Source: Haloferax mediterranei ATCC 33500 (lineage in GTDB: Archaea > Halobacteriota > Halobacteria > Halobacteriales > Haloferacaceae). From it: a stretch of 64,000 nt of DNA. Where the stretch lies: contig NC_017941.2 in assembly GCF_000306765.2 (NCBI RefSeq), forward strand, positions 1,178,001-1,242,000. Direction: 5' to 3'. Positions 8,977 through 17,643 of this stretch are shown here, one piece after another (the stretch's first letter is position 1; the number at the start of each line of letters is the position of its first letter). The position numbers were made by a program, and so were the translations under genes. Under the pieces are notes generated by a model. It worked only from the letters and a program-made list of their open reading frames with translations. It was not told where the DNA came from and did no database searches.

Positions 8977-9647
8977 TATGCCTCTCGGAGTGCGGTCAGG
9001 TCGTCGAGTAACGTCTGTTCGTCCGGTTGGTTGCCGCGGTAGGTTCGCTCGACGTAGCCGTCGCCGTTGACGAGCATTACGAGACCGAGGTGGGTGAACA
9101 TGTAGTTGCCGTCCTCGTCGGGTTCGTTCTTCTCGAAGAAGACGCCGAACTGGTCTTCGACGACATCCTTCGCTTCGGCCTCGTCGGCGGTGCGAAGGAA
9201 GTGCCAGTTACCTGCGTCCATATCGACGTTCATATCGTTGGCCTCCTTTTTGAAGGCCGCTGCGTCGTCGCGGGCGGGGTCGAACGTAATCGGGTAGAAC
9301 GACACGTCGTCGGCGTAGCCTTCCGAGATGGAGTGAATCTGGGCTTCTCGAAGGGCGCTGATGAGGACCGGACAGACGGTCATACAGTTCGTAAAGAAGA
9401 ACGTGTGGAAGTGCGGACCGTCGATGTCGCGGACCGAAACCTCGGTCTCGTGAATCGGGTCGGTGAGTGTCACGTCGGGAACCTGCTGGCCCCACGCGGG
9501 ATACGGCAGGTCCTCGCTCGTGACGTCGTTCTCGCGTTCGGGTTTCGAAAGTGAGACGTTGGAGTTTCCGCCGATGCCGCCGAGACAACCGGCGAGTCCG
9601 ACTGCCGCGCCCGTCCCGACAGCACGGAGATACGTTCGTCGATTCAT
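8976..9647 (-). CDS. SCO1/SenC-family copper chaperone / thiol-disulfide protein
   Basis: A 223-aa thioredoxin-fold protein. It has a Tat signal (MNRRTYLRAVG) and lipobox LAGC, then the SCO metal-binding motif TNCMTVCP (CxxxC) and the distal histidine in MFTHLGLVML. SCO proteins deliver copper to the CuA site of haem-copper oxidases or act as periplasmic thiol reductants. It heads a two-gene unit with the DUF7350-like lipoprotein. ATG 9647 gives the canonical RR signal; ATG 9656 would add three residues. Confidence 0.88.
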   Translation of the reverse strand: MNRRTYLRAVGTGAAVGLAGCLGGIGGNSNVSLSKPERENDVTSEDLPYPAWGQQVPDVTLTDPIHETEVSVRDIDGPHFHTFFFTNCMTVCPVLISALREAQIHSISEGYADDVSFYPITFDPARDDAAAFKKEANDMNVDMDAGNWHFLRTADEAEAKDVVEDQFGVFFEKNEPDEDGNYMFTHLGLVMLVNGDGYVERTYRGNQPDEQTLLDDLTALREA

Positions 9648-9789
9648 TACTCTCATTATCGGGTGGGGACTCAAATGCCGTTTGGTGTGCGTTTCGAACG
9701 CCAACGCGACGAAATGTGACTCAGGTGTCGGATTGAATCTTCGACGCACACACCAGAACGGACTTGCCCCCGAAGTCCCTAGCCGAGGT

Positions 9790-11088
9790 ATGTTCGACGG
9801 GTCTCCGTCACGCCGGGCGTTCCTGAAAGCCGCAGTTGCGGCCGGGGGCGCGGCGGCACTCTCCGCATGCCTCGACCGGGCACCGGACGACCCCGTACCA
9901 GCGGGAACCGCCGAGTTCGACACCCTCCCAGACAGGCAACACGCGTGGAACGACGTCTGTGCGACCGACGACCACGGGAACGTCGAGGTCCCGCACCACC
10001 AGATACTTTTGTACCTCGACCTGTCCAGCGATGGACCGCCGACCGAGGACCAGCGAGCGACGACCGAGCAAGCCTTCCACGTTCTCGACCGTGCCTACGA
10101 GCGAAGCCACGAGGGTCTGCTCTGGTCTGTCGGCTACTCGCCGCGGTACTTCCAGCGATTCGACGAGTCGCTTCCCGAGCGCGTCGACCTGCCCGAACCG
10201 CGGGCGCTTTCACCGTTCGAAACACCAGACTTCGACCGACAGGACGCGCTCGTTCACCTCGCATCGGACCGCGCCGACGTGGTTCTCGAAGCCGAGCAGG
10301 CGCTCTTGGGCGAAGTCGACGAGGCGAACGGCGTCGCGGTCGATACCGACCTCTCGGGCGTGTTCTCGGTCGATGACCGACGGACCGGCTTCGTCGGTGC
10401 GGGACTTCCCGCGAAACACCAGTCGGACCTCAACGGCATCCCGGATGGCAACCCGGTCCCCAAACAATCCCCACTTTTCATGGGGTTCAAAGCCGGGTTC
10501 GCAAAGAACCAGGCTACCGAGGACTACGTCACTATCGACGAGGGGCCGTTTGCCGGCGGGACCACGAAACACATGGCGAACCTCCGGCAGCGACTCAAGG
10601 ACTGGTACGACGAAGAAGACCAGTACCACCGCATCATGAAACTGTTCTCGCCGGGCCACGCCGAGCAGGGTCTCGTGGAGGGTATCGGCGACAACCTCGG
10701 TGACGACAGCGGCATCGACGCGATGGTCGACCGCATCCGCGAGGACGCAGAATCGTTCGGCCACGTCGGCCACGCCCAGAAGGCCGCCCGCGCCAACCGC
10801 GACGACGAAGGAAACGTCAAACTCCTTCGGCGGCACTTCGAGTCGGCCGACGACGACGTGGCAAGTCTCCACTTCCCGTCGCTCCAGCGCGGCATCTCCG
10901 ACTTCGAAGCGGTCCGCGAGGCGATGAACGGCACCGACCTGACCGACGTTCCGACCGTCCGCCAGCGCGTGAACAACGGGATTTTGGAGTATATCTTCGC
11001 CAAACATCGCGGGAACTTTCTCGTCCCGCCGCGGCGACTTCGGGCGTTGCCGACGGTGACCGGTGACGCGCCGATGTCGGGCGAGTAG
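9790..11088 (+). CDS. Tat-exported protein, DUF7405-like (DyP-peroxidase-like?)
   Basis: A 432-aa protein with a Tat signal (SRRAFLKAAVAAGGAAALSAC) whose final Cys could be lipidated. The mature protein has a repeated pattern reminiscent of Dyp-type/ferredoxin-like folds (LYLDLSSDGPPTE... and GFKAGFAKNQATEDYVTI), plus H-rich stretches such as FSPGHAEQGLVEG and FGHVGHAQKA. I remember haloarchaeal homologues as DUF7405 or 'iron-dependent peroxidase'. The haem-binding GxxDG motif is not obvious, so the enzymatic claim is weak. It is divergent from SCO1 across a 130-bp promoter region. ATG 9790 is the natural signal-peptide start. Confidence 0.65.
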   Translation: MFDGSPSRRAFLKAAVAAGGAAALSACLDRAPDDPVPAGTAEFDTLPDRQHAWNDVCATDDHGNVEVPHHQILLYLDLSSDGPPTEDQRATTEQAFHVLDRAYERSHEGLLWSVGYSPRYFQRFDESLPERVDLPEPRALSPFETPDFDRQDALVHLASDRADVVLEAEQALLGEVDEANGVAVDTDLSGVFSVDDRRTGFVGAGLPAKHQSDLNGIPDGNPVPKQSPLFMGFKAGFAKNQATEDYVTIDEGPFAGGTTKHMANLRQRLKDWYDEEDQYHRIMKLFSPGHAEQGLVEGIGDNLGDDSGIDAMVDRIREDAESFGHVGHAQKAARANRDDEGNVKLLRRHFESADDDVASLHFPSLQRGISDFEAVREAMNGTDLTDVPTVRQRVNNGILEYIFAKHRGNFLVPPRRLRALPTVTGDAPMSGE

Positions 11089-11124
11089 GCCGTATGGAGG
11101 CGTAGCAGGGCGTCGGTTGACGAC

Positions 11125-11811
11125 TCAGACGTACCCTAAGAACCCCAGCGAGAGCCAGATTTGCCACGCGCCAGCCAGTATCATCACGCCAGCGGCGACC
11201 TTCTGCACTGACCCGACGTACCCCGAAAACGACCGGATTAGACCACCACTGAGGGCCGCCAACACCGTTACGATAGCAAGCGGGAGCGCGGCGGCCGCGG
11301 CGTAGGCTCCGAGTGAGATGGCCGCCTGCGCGGGCGGAAGCGCAAGTGACTGTGTGACGACACCGAGGAAGATAGGGATGACACAACCCGCGGCGGCGAG
11401 TCCGTACACTGCGCCGAAGATGCCGAAGCCAGCCACTGATGCGCGGTACTCGGGGAGTACGACGTGGAGACTCGGCGCACGTCCGGTAAACATAAGCAGA
11501 CCAAAGACCACGAGCGCCGCGCCGATAACGGGTTCGAGAAGCGTGATTTGGGAGGTGATTCGAGTACCGATGAATCCGAGAGCGCCACCGAGAGCGCCGA
11601 GAACGACGAGTGCCGCGAGTGAGGCGACGGAACCGCGGGTGACTGCACCGCCGAGGCCGGCCTCATCACGGGAGAGGTAATAACCGACGTAGCCCGGAAG
11701 CAGCGGGAACGCACAGGGCGCGAAAAAGGTTGCGACGCCAGCGCTGGCGGCGAACACGAGCGTCCCGGCGAACGCGGGGTCGAGACCGAGACCGAAGCCA
11801 GACCCGGGCAT
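11125..11811 (-). CDS. ccdA: CcdA-family thiol-disulfide transporter
   Basis: A 228-aa, six-helix membrane protein. The two redox cysteines are present in FFAPCAFPLLPGYVGYYL (helix 1) and AAGCVIPIFLG (helix 4), each followed by the characteristic Pro. CcdA moves reducing equivalents from cytoplasmic thioredoxin across the membrane to extracytoplasmic thioredoxin-fold partners. Its ATG overlaps the TGA of the upstream tlpA-like gene (ATGA), so the donor and acceptor are co-translated. Confidence 0.92.
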   Translation of the reverse strand: MPGSGFGLGLDPAFAGTLVFAASAGVATFFAPCAFPLLPGYVGYYLSRDEAGLGGAVTRGSVASLAALVVLGALGGALGFIGTRITSQITLLEPVIGAALVVFGLLMFTGRAPSLHVVLPEYRASVAGFGIFGAVYGLAAAGCVIPIFLGVVTQSLALPPAQAAISLGAYAAAAALPLAIVTVLAALSGGLIRSFSGYVGSVQKVAAGVMILAGAWQIWLSLGFLGYV

Positions 11812-12389
11812 CAGCGCACGTCCTCGATAGCTGCCCGGAGGTTCTCCTCGCTGGCGAGTCCGCGGTGGGTCCACGATATCGACCCGTCGGCATCGAAGAC
11901 CACGAGATACGGAAGCCCGTTCGCCCGAACCGCACGCATCAGTTGGCTTTCGGGATCGTGGCCGACGGTCCACGAGCCATCGTGTTCGGACCACCAGTTT
12001 TTGATGTCGTCCATGGTGAGTCCGCCGCCGAGTCGCTCGTTCGTCACCGAGACGAACGCCACGTCGTCGCCGAACTCGTCGTGGAGGGAGCGAAGGGACT
12101 CCATCTGGGCGACACACGGCGCGCACCACGTCGCAAAGAGGTCGAGGACGGTCGGCGTCCCCTCGACGGGCACGCGAACTTCACCCGCAGTCGACCCCTG
12201 TGCCTCGATGGTATCGACGACGAGTGGAAGGTCGCCGGTCTGTCCAGTACCATCCGCCGTGTCCGTCGATTCCCCGGAATCAGCCTCAGTTGTGGTGGAC
12301 CCCGAACCCCCGGACCCACCGCCAAGACAGCCTGCGAGTCCGGTAACGCCCGCACCCGCGAGGACACTGAGGAGGTCGCGTCGTCTCAC
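11811..12389 (-). CDS. TlpA/ResA-like extracytoplasmic thioredoxin
   Basis: A 192-aa lipoprotein-like thioredoxin. It starts at GTG 12389 with an RRR signal and LAGC lipobox, followed by a Ser/Thr/Gly-rich linker and then the thioredoxin domain with active site WCAPC and cis-Pro region GLPYLVVFD. It probably receives electrons from the CcdA encoded immediately downstream and reduces disulfides or cytochrome/SCO targets outside the membrane. Confidence 0.9.
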   Translation of the reverse strand: MRRRDLLSVLAGAGVTGLAGCLGGGSGGSGSTTTEADSGESTDTADGTGQTGDLPLVVDTIEAQGSTAGEVRVPVEGTPTVLDLFATWCAPCVAQMESLRSLHDEFGDDVAFVSVTNERLGGGLTMDDIKNWWSEHDGSWTVGHDPESQLMRAVRANGLPYLVVFDADGSISWTHRGLASEENLRAAIEDVR

Positions 12390-12522
12390 CGGGTATCACC
12401 TCGGCTGGCTCGGCGGGGCCATTGCGTCGTAGCCATACGGTGGCTAGTCAATCTCGCCCTAAAGAACCGCTGGTGTCGTGCACGAATCATGCGCGAGAGA
12501 TAGTGTGCGCGTCGAATCCAGC

Positions 12523-13242
12523 TTATCGAGCGTTTTCGACGGCGGTCTGGATAGCGTCCCACGTGGGTTTGACCTGTTCGCCGTTTACGAGAATAGTGGG
12601 CGTCCCGTTGAAACCGCGTTCGTCGACGGCATTCGTCCGGTCCGCCTTGACGACCGGGCGATAGCGTTCACGCGAAGCAGCCGCAGCAACAGAACAACCG
12701 TCGAGTTCGGCGTCGTTTGCGAGGTCCTTGAGCGTCGTGAGGGACTCTTCGGCGTTGCCGCCGGCGAGTTCCGACTGCTTTTCGAACAGCGTGTGGGCGA
12801 ACTCGAAGAACGTCTCGTCGTCGGTTTCGTCCTGAACCGCGCGAGCGGCCGACGCACCCTTCCACGACCACCAGTCGTCGACTGGAATCGGGAAGTCGTG
12901 GTGACGGTACTGGACGATACCTTCGGAGACGTACTCAGATTGGAGTTTCGGGAGTACATCGAGCGAGAACGTCGCACAGTGGGGACACGCGAAATCCTCC
13001 CAGCCGTCGACGACGACCGTCGCATCGTCAGGGCCGAGAGATGGCGTGGAGAGGGAACTGACCGCATCGCGCTTAGAGACGTCACAGCCGATGTCGGCGA
13101 CGATATCGGATTCAGTACTGGTTCCGGTTTCGGTGCCGGTCGCGGTGTTCTCCGACTCGTCGTCTCCCCCGAGGCACCCGGCGGTGCCCAGGGTCAACGC
13201 ACCCGCCGTCGCGGCGAGGTACGCGCGTCGTGTTTGGCGCAT
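12523..13242 (-). CDS. DsbA-like thioredoxin-fold lipoprotein
   Basis: A 239-aa protein with a Tat/lipobox signal (MRQTRRAYLAATAG...AGC), an acidic Thr-rich linker, and the DsbA-type active site FACPHCATF followed by HDFPIP. The helical insertion AAARAVQDETDDETFFEFAHTLF and the GTPTILVNGEQV strand near the C-terminus match the DsbA/thioredoxin_4 family. It likely oxidises or isomerises exported cysteines. It lies 130 bp upstream of the tlpA-ccdA pair and is transcribed in the same direction. Confidence 0.9.
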   Translation of the reverse strand: MRQTRRAYLAATAGALTLGTAGCLGGDDESENTATGTETGTSTESDIVADIGCDVSKRDAVSSLSTPSLGPDDATVVVDGWEDFACPHCATFSLDVLPKLQSEYVSEGIVQYRHHDFPIPVDDWWSWKGASAARAVQDETDDETFFEFAHTLFEKQSELAGGNAEESLTTLKDLANDAELDGCSVAAAASRERYRPVVKADRTNAVDERGFNGTPTILVNGEQVKPTWDAIQTAVENAR

Positions 13243-13350
13243 ACCCGGTCTGGGTAGCGGACGGACTTAGATTCACCGAGGTGTCGCGAGTCTCGTGAAT
13301 TCGGCGTCTCGAACGATATCGATTAACCCCGGTGTCTCCTCCCTTCGGCC

Positions 13351-13683
13351 GTGCCAACCGTCCACTTTCGCGGCCGAGAAATCGAGTGCGACCGAGGGGC
13401 GGTCCTCCGGGACGTGCTTCGGGGAGCCGGTGAACCCCCACACAACGGTCACTCGTCATGGCTCAACTGCCACGGGAGAGGCTCGTGTGGGACCTGCGCC
13501 GTCCGGGTTCAGGGTCCCGTAACCTACCGGACCAAAAAAGAAACGCGGCGGCTTCGACTCCCGCCGCACGACCCGGATTCTGGGCTTCGACTGGCGTGTC
13601 AGACGCTCGTTCTCGGTGATATCTGGGTCGAGAAGTACCCGGGGTTCTGGGGACACCACGTCGACGACGACCCGATTGACTGA
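13351..13683 (+). CDS. [2Fe-2S] ferredoxin
   Basis: A 110-aa protein with Cys ligands in LNCHGRGSCGTCAVRV and LACQ. The spacing is C-x5-C-x2-C plus a distal Cys, as in adrenodoxin-type rather than the usual plant-type C-x4-C. It lacks the acidic N-terminal insertion of the major halobacterial ferredoxins and has a short C-terminal tail (VEKYPGFWGHH). It should be a soluble one-electron carrier. The start is GTG 13351. Confidence 0.85.
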   Translation: MPTVHFRGREIECDRGAVLRDVLRGAGEPPHNGHSSWLNCHGRGSCGTCAVRVQGPVTYRTKKETRRLRLPPHDPDSGLRLACQTLVLGDIWVEKYPGFWGHHVDDDPID

Positions 13684-13710
13684 TGCTCCTTCTGTGTCAC
13701 CCGTGTTCTC

Positions 13711-14280
13711 TCAGTCGCCAGCGACGTGACCGTACCAATTCAACAGGTCGTCTCGGTCGCGGGTGTCGGCGGGAATCTCGTCGACGTGGAACCACCGTGC
13801 TTCGGAAATCTCGTCGTCGGGGTCGTCCACGCTAAGTTTGACTCCAGTTTCGGTGCGGGCACGGTAGATTGGCATCACGCCCCACGTCTGGTGGCCGTCA
13901 CAGCGGATATCGACTCGGGTCGCCATCGCGAGTCCGCCGTAGTCGGCGGTGATTCCGGCCTCTTCAGCGAGTTCTCTGCGGGCCGCCTCGGGGAATCGCT
14001 CGCCGTCGTCGACGCCGCCGCCGGGGAGGACCCACATGTCGACGCCTTCGTGCCAGACGAGCAGTATCTCGTCGTCGCGGCGACGGACGACGGTGTGGAC
14101 GCCATAGGGAGTACCAGTGGCTTTCACGCGCGTTGCGAGCGTTCGGAAGCGCGGCCGTGAGACGCGGCGGGTGTGGACCGGTTCGATGAACTCAGCGTGA
14201 CCGCTGCGGAGGCGGTGGTACGCCTGTTCTGCGCGTTGGCGGGCCTCGTCGGCGAGGAACCAGAGGTCGTCGACCGTCAT
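13711..14280 (-). CDS. NUDIX hydrolase
   Basis: A 189-aa protein with an intact Nudix box GGGVDDGERFPEAARRELAE followed by EAGI (GX5EX7REUXEEXGU). An N-terminal helical extension of about 55 residues precedes it (DEARQRAEQAYHRLRSGHAEF). It cleaves a nucleoside diphosphate linked to some moiety; the substrate is unknown. ATG 14280 begins at the conserved MTVDDLWFLADEA, and further upstream codons look unlike protein. Confidence 0.88.
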   Translation of the reverse strand: MTVDDLWFLADEARQRAEQAYHRLRSGHAEFIEPVHTRRVSRPRFRTLATRVKATGTPYGVHTVVRRRDDEILLVWHEGVDMWVLPGGGVDDGERFPEAARRELAEEAGITADYGGLAMATRVDIRCDGHQTWGVMPIYRARTETGVKLSVDDPDDEISEARWFHVDEIPADTRDRDDLLNWYGHVAGD

Positions 14281-14439
14281 CGGAGCGCGCACGGCGGGCG
14301 ATGTGCGAGCGGACAACTCGGCATACTCGCAGTTTGACGTGACTCCACAAATCGGCTTCGACCCCAGTTCGGGGCGCGTGTGGCCCCCGCCTCACGCCCA
14401 ACCATCGCCCTTTTATTCGGCGGCGCGGAACCTGTGCGT

Positions 14440-14646
14440 ATGAGCTTCGAGAAAGACGACAAGGTCGTCCTGAACGACAAGCACAGCGAGTTCGACGGCG
14501 AGACGGGTACGGTCACGCAGGTCATCGAGAGCATGTTCGGTGAGCCGACCTACACCATCAGCTTCGACGAGGGCCAGGAAGTCGGCATCGCCGAGGACCA
14601 GCTCGAAGCAGCCGACGACGAAGCAGCCGCTGAAGACGACGAATAA
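14440..14646 (+). CDS. Small acidic KOW/SH3-like protein
   Basis: A 68-aa protein of the form KDDKVVLNDKHSEFDGETGTVTQV...FGEPTYTISFDEGQEVGI, the beta-barrel pattern of KOW/L21e-like nucleic-acid-binding domains, with an acidic C-terminal tail. A TTTTATTC box at about 14410-14417 is 25-30 nt before ATG 14440, so the transcript is leaderless. It sits just upstream of a predicted exosome-associated RNA-binding protein, which fits an RNA-related role, but the role is inferred. Confidence 0.75.
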   Translation: MSFEKDDKVVLNDKHSEFDGETGTVTQVIESMFGEPTYTISFDEGQEVGIAEDQLEAADDEAAAEDDE

Positions 14647-14681
14647 CCGACGACAAACCGACGCCTCCGAGAAGACCCACA

Positions 14682-15110
14682 ATGCCACGCGTTCCGTTCC
14701 ACTACATCGACCTTCGCACGTTCTGTTACGAGACGGAAGACGAAAAGCGGGTCGAGGAGGCGCTTCGGACGTTCCTCCCCGACGACTTCGAAGTCGACCG
14801 TATCGAGAGCACCGGTCACCACGGCGACCGTATCGTCGTCTTCTCCGCGCGCATCGAGCGAGCGGACGACATTCGGCACGTGCTCGCAAAGATTCGCGAA
14901 CTCGACGACTTCGAGACACTGTTGGATGAACTCGACCAGCGGGTCACCGACAACACCGAGTTCTTCTTGCGACTGGACAAACAGGCAGCGTTCAACGGTG
15001 CGGTCAAGCGCGGCGGCGGGCTTACGCTCCGCGCGAAAGTCGAAGCCTACCCGGCCAAGAAGGAAGCGGCCGTAGAGAACGCCCGCGAAGCACTGCTCGG
15101 CGACGAGTAA
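14682..15110 (+). CDS. RNA-binding protein, COG1325 (predicted exosome-associated)
   Basis: A 142-aa protein beginning RVPFHYIDLRTFCYETEDEKRV, characteristic of the archaeal COG1325/DUF54 family. FEVDRIESTGHHGDRIVVF and FFLRLDKQAAFNG are conserved blocks. Members are usually described as RNA-binding proteins with a dsRBD-like fold found near exosome genes. It is 35 bp after the KOW-like gene on the same strand and probably co-transcribed with it. Confidence 0.85.
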   Translation: MPRVPFHYIDLRTFCYETEDEKRVEEALRTFLPDDFEVDRIESTGHHGDRIVVFSARIERADDIRHVLAKIRELDDFETLLDELDQRVTDNTEFFLRLDKQAAFNGAVKRGGGLTLRAKVEAYPAKKEAAVENAREALLGDE

Positions 15111-15153
15111 GGCTTCGAGGACCCGACTGTCCCCGGTCGAGGTCCGGCCACTT

Positions 15154-15216
15154 CCGGTCGGTCCCCGACTATCTCCGGTCGGCCTCCGACTATCTCCGGT
15201 CAGCCCCCGATTTTTA
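15154..15216. repeat. 21-bp tandem repeat (about 3 copies) ending in a T-run
   Basis: Three imperfect 21-bp units, each beginning CCGGTC, start at 15154, 15175 and 15196 (CCGACTATCT is conserved in the first two). The third runs into GATTTTTACTG, which could terminate the upstream RNA-binding gene. It lies between convergent genes and shows no coding potential. Confidence 0.7.
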
Positions 15217-15257
15217 CTGTCCTCGGCCGACGCTAGCGAGGACGACGACTCCGTTCG

Positions 15258-15821
15258 TTAGTCGTCTTTCCACTTGATGGAACAGCCCTGCGACGGGGTC
15301 TCTTCGACAGGAATATCCTCGCCAGCGAGGAGAGATTCGACCGCATCGCGCATCTCGTAGTCCGTGACCTCGTCGTCGGGACTCATCGCGTCGTCGATGC
15401 GGGAGTGGAACACGAGTTCGAAGCCGTCGTCGGTGTTCTCGAAGAGGAATGGGTCAGGTGTACAAACTGCCCCGTATTCGGCGGCGACGTCCTGTGACTC
15501 GTCTCGGAGGTACGCGGTGTACTGAATCGTGCCGTCGTCGGCGAGTTCTTTCATCCGGTCGAAGGAGTCGTCGGGGTACGCCTCGGCGTCGTTCGGGTTG
15601 ATTCCGACGACCGCGAGGTCGTCGTAGACCTCGGCGAGGTGGTTCAGTTCGTCGAACTTCGCCTGCGCATACGGGCAGTGGTTACACGTAAACACCACGA
15701 GCACGGCACCGTAGCCCTCGAACGACGACAACGAGTAGGTTTCTCCGTCGGTTCCGGGGAGTTCGAAGTCGGGCGCGGTGTCACCGTGTTCGAGTTCCGA
15801 ATCGGATTCCAAGAGTACCAT
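15258..15821 (-). CDS. Thioredoxin-fold redoxin (AhpC/TSA-like)
   Basis: A 187-aa cytoplasmic protein with no signal peptide. APDFELPGTDGETYSLSSFEGYGAVLVVFTC opens the peroxiredoxin-like fold, and TCNHCPYAQ holds the CxxC site. AEYGAVCTPDPFLFE carries a second Cys near the cis-Pro. It matches the 'thioredoxin family/alkyl hydroperoxide reductase-like' group common in haloarchaea. ATG 15821 starts at the conserved MVLLESDSEL. Confidence 0.85.
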   Translation of the reverse strand: MVLLESDSELEHGDTAPDFELPGTDGETYSLSSFEGYGAVLVVFTCNHCPYAQAKFDELNHLAEVYDDLAVVGINPNDAEAYPDDSFDRMKELADDGTIQYTAYLRDESQDVAAEYGAVCTPDPFLFENTDDGFELVFHSRIDDAMSPDDEVTDYEMRDAVESLLAGEDIPVEETPSQGCSIKWKDD

Positions 15822-15933
15822 GTCGCGGGCTACGCCCGCGAGAGACAAAGCCGTTGCCCGCGAGGTGTGCGAGATAGGTATCCAGTAACGGGGGGACGAG
15901 TAGCCAGTAACGGTGGTTTCTCGACGGGATTCG

Positions 15934-16359
15934 TTACTCGACGGAGACGAGGAAGACAGCGACGACGGCGAAGGCGATGCCGGCCACTTTTCGAATCGTC
16001 ACGGGTTCGCCGAGCGCGATGATGCCGACGACCGACGAGACGGCGAGGAACATCCCGAAAATAGGTGCGACGATGGAGACGGGACCGAGCGCGAGCGCCC
16101 GGTAGTACGAGAGGATACCGACGGCCAGACAGACGCCAGCGAGGAGGACGTATGGGAGTTTCGAGCTGACGACGGAGTCGGATACGTTCTGTCCGGAGAC
16201 GACGATGACGCCGATTGTCGCAGTGACGAGGACGCCGTTTGCGACGAGTGCGGCGACGTCGCTCGGAATCTTTCCTTGTCCCGTCGTTGCGACTTTCATC
16301 AGGGGTGCAACGAGTGAGTAGGCACCGAGTGCGATGACAGCCCAAGAGATGTAATTCAC
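15934..16359 (-). CDS. Half-size EamA/DMT-family membrane protein
   Basis: A 141-aa protein with five hydrophobic helices. The region LSYYRALALGPVSIVAPIFGMFLAVSSVVGIIALGEPVT is the hallmark EamA segment. Full DMT carriers have two such units, so this one would work as a dimer, like small multidrug or nucleotide-sugar carriers. Substrate unknown. Confidence 0.85.
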   Translation of the reverse strand: MNYISWAVIALGAYSLVAPLMKVATTGQGKIPSDVAALVANGVLVTATIGVIVVSGQNVSDSVVSSKLPYVLLAGVCLAVGILSYYRALALGPVSIVAPIFGMFLAVSSVVGIIALGEPVTIRKVAGIAFAVVAVFLVSVE

Positions 16360-16535
16360 GGATAATTCACCATCCGAACAGGTGCTCTCGAGCGTGTATA
16401 GGGTTACGATTCAAGAGAGTCTCAACACGGTGCGAAGCGGCGTTGATTCGATGACAGCGACGAGTTTTGATTTATGATTGAGCACTAAATAGAGTATTGT
16501 GAATACATATGGAGACATAGAATGCATTAAGGTAA

Positions 16536-16568
16536 ACTTTTATCAAGTATTCTCGCATATTAGTTTCC
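16536..16568 (+). promoter_or_regulatory. Promoter of the small zinc-finger gene
   Basis: The 16460-16568 interval is conspicuously AT-rich. CTTTTATCAAG at 16538-16548 is about 25 nt from ATG 16569, the spacing of a haloarchaeal TATA box and leaderless start. Confidence 0.5.
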
Positions 16569-16766
16569 ATGTCCCAGGACGTATCCCCCTCGGTCATCGC
16601 GCACACGTGGGACGACCCAACCCGCTGCCCGTTCTGCCTCGCCGAACTGGAAAGCGAAGGCGCAGGCTTCATGGACCACCTCGACGAGAGTCCAATCTGC
16701 CAGCAAGGCTTCGGAATGTGGCGCGATGCAGTCGCCGACGACGTTGCCGGCGAATGGTCCGGTTGA
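16569..16766 (+). CDS. Small zinc-finger-like protein (haloarchaeal)
   Basis: A 65-aa protein with RCPFCLAEL, MDHLDESPICQ and a conserved tail WRDAVADDVAGEWSG. The pattern CxxC...H...C fits a single zinc-binding site of the kind seen in haloarchaeal zinc-finger microproteins. It is monocistronic with its own strong promoter. The target is unknown. Confidence 0.8.
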   Translation: MSQDVSPSVIAHTWDDPTRCPFCLAELESEGAGFMDHLDESPICQQGFGMWRDAVADDVAGEWSG

Positions 16767-16847
16767 GCAGTTGCACTCACTGTTCAACGACTGAATTTTT
16801 CTGGATATACCGACCCTCGACAGCGTGGCGGTTCGAAAAAAGGCTGC

Positions 16848-17297
16848 TCACTCGGGTACAACGCCGAGTTGCGACAGCATCGTCATGATATCCGTGCTGT
16901 TCCATTCTTCGATGCACAGGCCACCCTCGTAGCGGGCTTCTACGAGACCCCACGTCTCAACGTCGCGGTGGGTTGCTGGAATATCGTCGCCACCTTCCCT
17001 CCGGAGCGTTCCGTCGTGTGTTCCGGTGAGACGATACCGTCCGTAGACGAACTCGTCTTTCGCCTTCACGTCGAACACCTCGATGTGGAAGTCGGAGAAC
17101 GCGTCGTGGTACTTCTTCGCCCAGGCTTTCATCGCCTCCGTTCCGACGACACCATCCGGTTCGGAAAACGCGTGCGCCTCGACGAGCGGGTCGTACTCCT
17201 CGTCGACGACGTCGTAGTTCCGCTTGTTCCACAGTTCTTCCGCGACGCGGATGAACGATTCTCGGTTCTGTCGTTCCTGTTCGGTTGTTGTTGACAT
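16848..17297 (-). CDS. SnoaL-like polyketide-cyclase/ester-cyclase family protein
   Basis: A 149-aa NTF2-like fold protein. RVAEELWNKRNYDVVDEEYDPLVEAHAF and MKAWAKKYHDAFSDFHIEVFDVKAKDEFVYGRYRLTGTHDG are characteristic of SnoaL/ester cyclase members. In this family the cavity is reused for many small-molecule reactions, so no reaction is assigned. ATG 17297 (MSTTTEQERQ) is preferred over a GTG further upstream. Confidence 0.8.
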   Translation of the reverse strand: MSTTTEQERQNRESFIRVAEELWNKRNYDVVDEEYDPLVEAHAFSEPDGVVGTEAMKAWAKKYHDAFSDFHIEVFDVKAKDEFVYGRYRLTGTHDGTLRREGGDDIPATHRDVETWGLVEARYEGGLCIEEWNSTDIMTMLSQLGVVPE

Positions 17298-17469
17298 CTC
17301 CACCACCGCTCGATACAAGGCGAACGAGCGGCTTAGTTATGGATTATTGTCATCACGAACGTCGGCGGAGAACGGAACAGGGCGGAACAGGACGAGACGA
17401 GGGAGACCAGAACGGAACGAGATGTGACAAATGACCAAATTGATGACATTTGGGGTTGAAATCGGTCGT

Positions 17470-17643
17470 ATGTCAGATACGATTTCTCCAATTGCAGTGT
17501 TCGTCCCGGCGGTCATTTTCGGCGGGGTCAGCTTCTACCTCGTGGATGCAGTTAGTGGCGACCTGGGCCTTTCGGCGCTCGGTGCAGGTATCGGTGTCGT
17601 CATCGGTGTTGCTATCGGTGTGACTGTGAGTCGCCGCGATTAA
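17470..17643 (+). CDS. Small two-helix membrane protein
   Basis: A 57-aa protein with two hydrophobic helices separated by SGDLGLSAL, the second Gly-rich (AGIGVVIGVAIGVTV). ATG 17470 is chosen over 17431 because the earlier codons look non-coding. It ends convergently, with its TAA sharing two bases with the stop of the next MFS gene. Function unknown. Confidence 0.6.
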   Translation: MSDTISPIAVFVPAVIFGGVSFYLVDAVSGDLGLSALGAGIGVVIGVAIGVTVSRRD

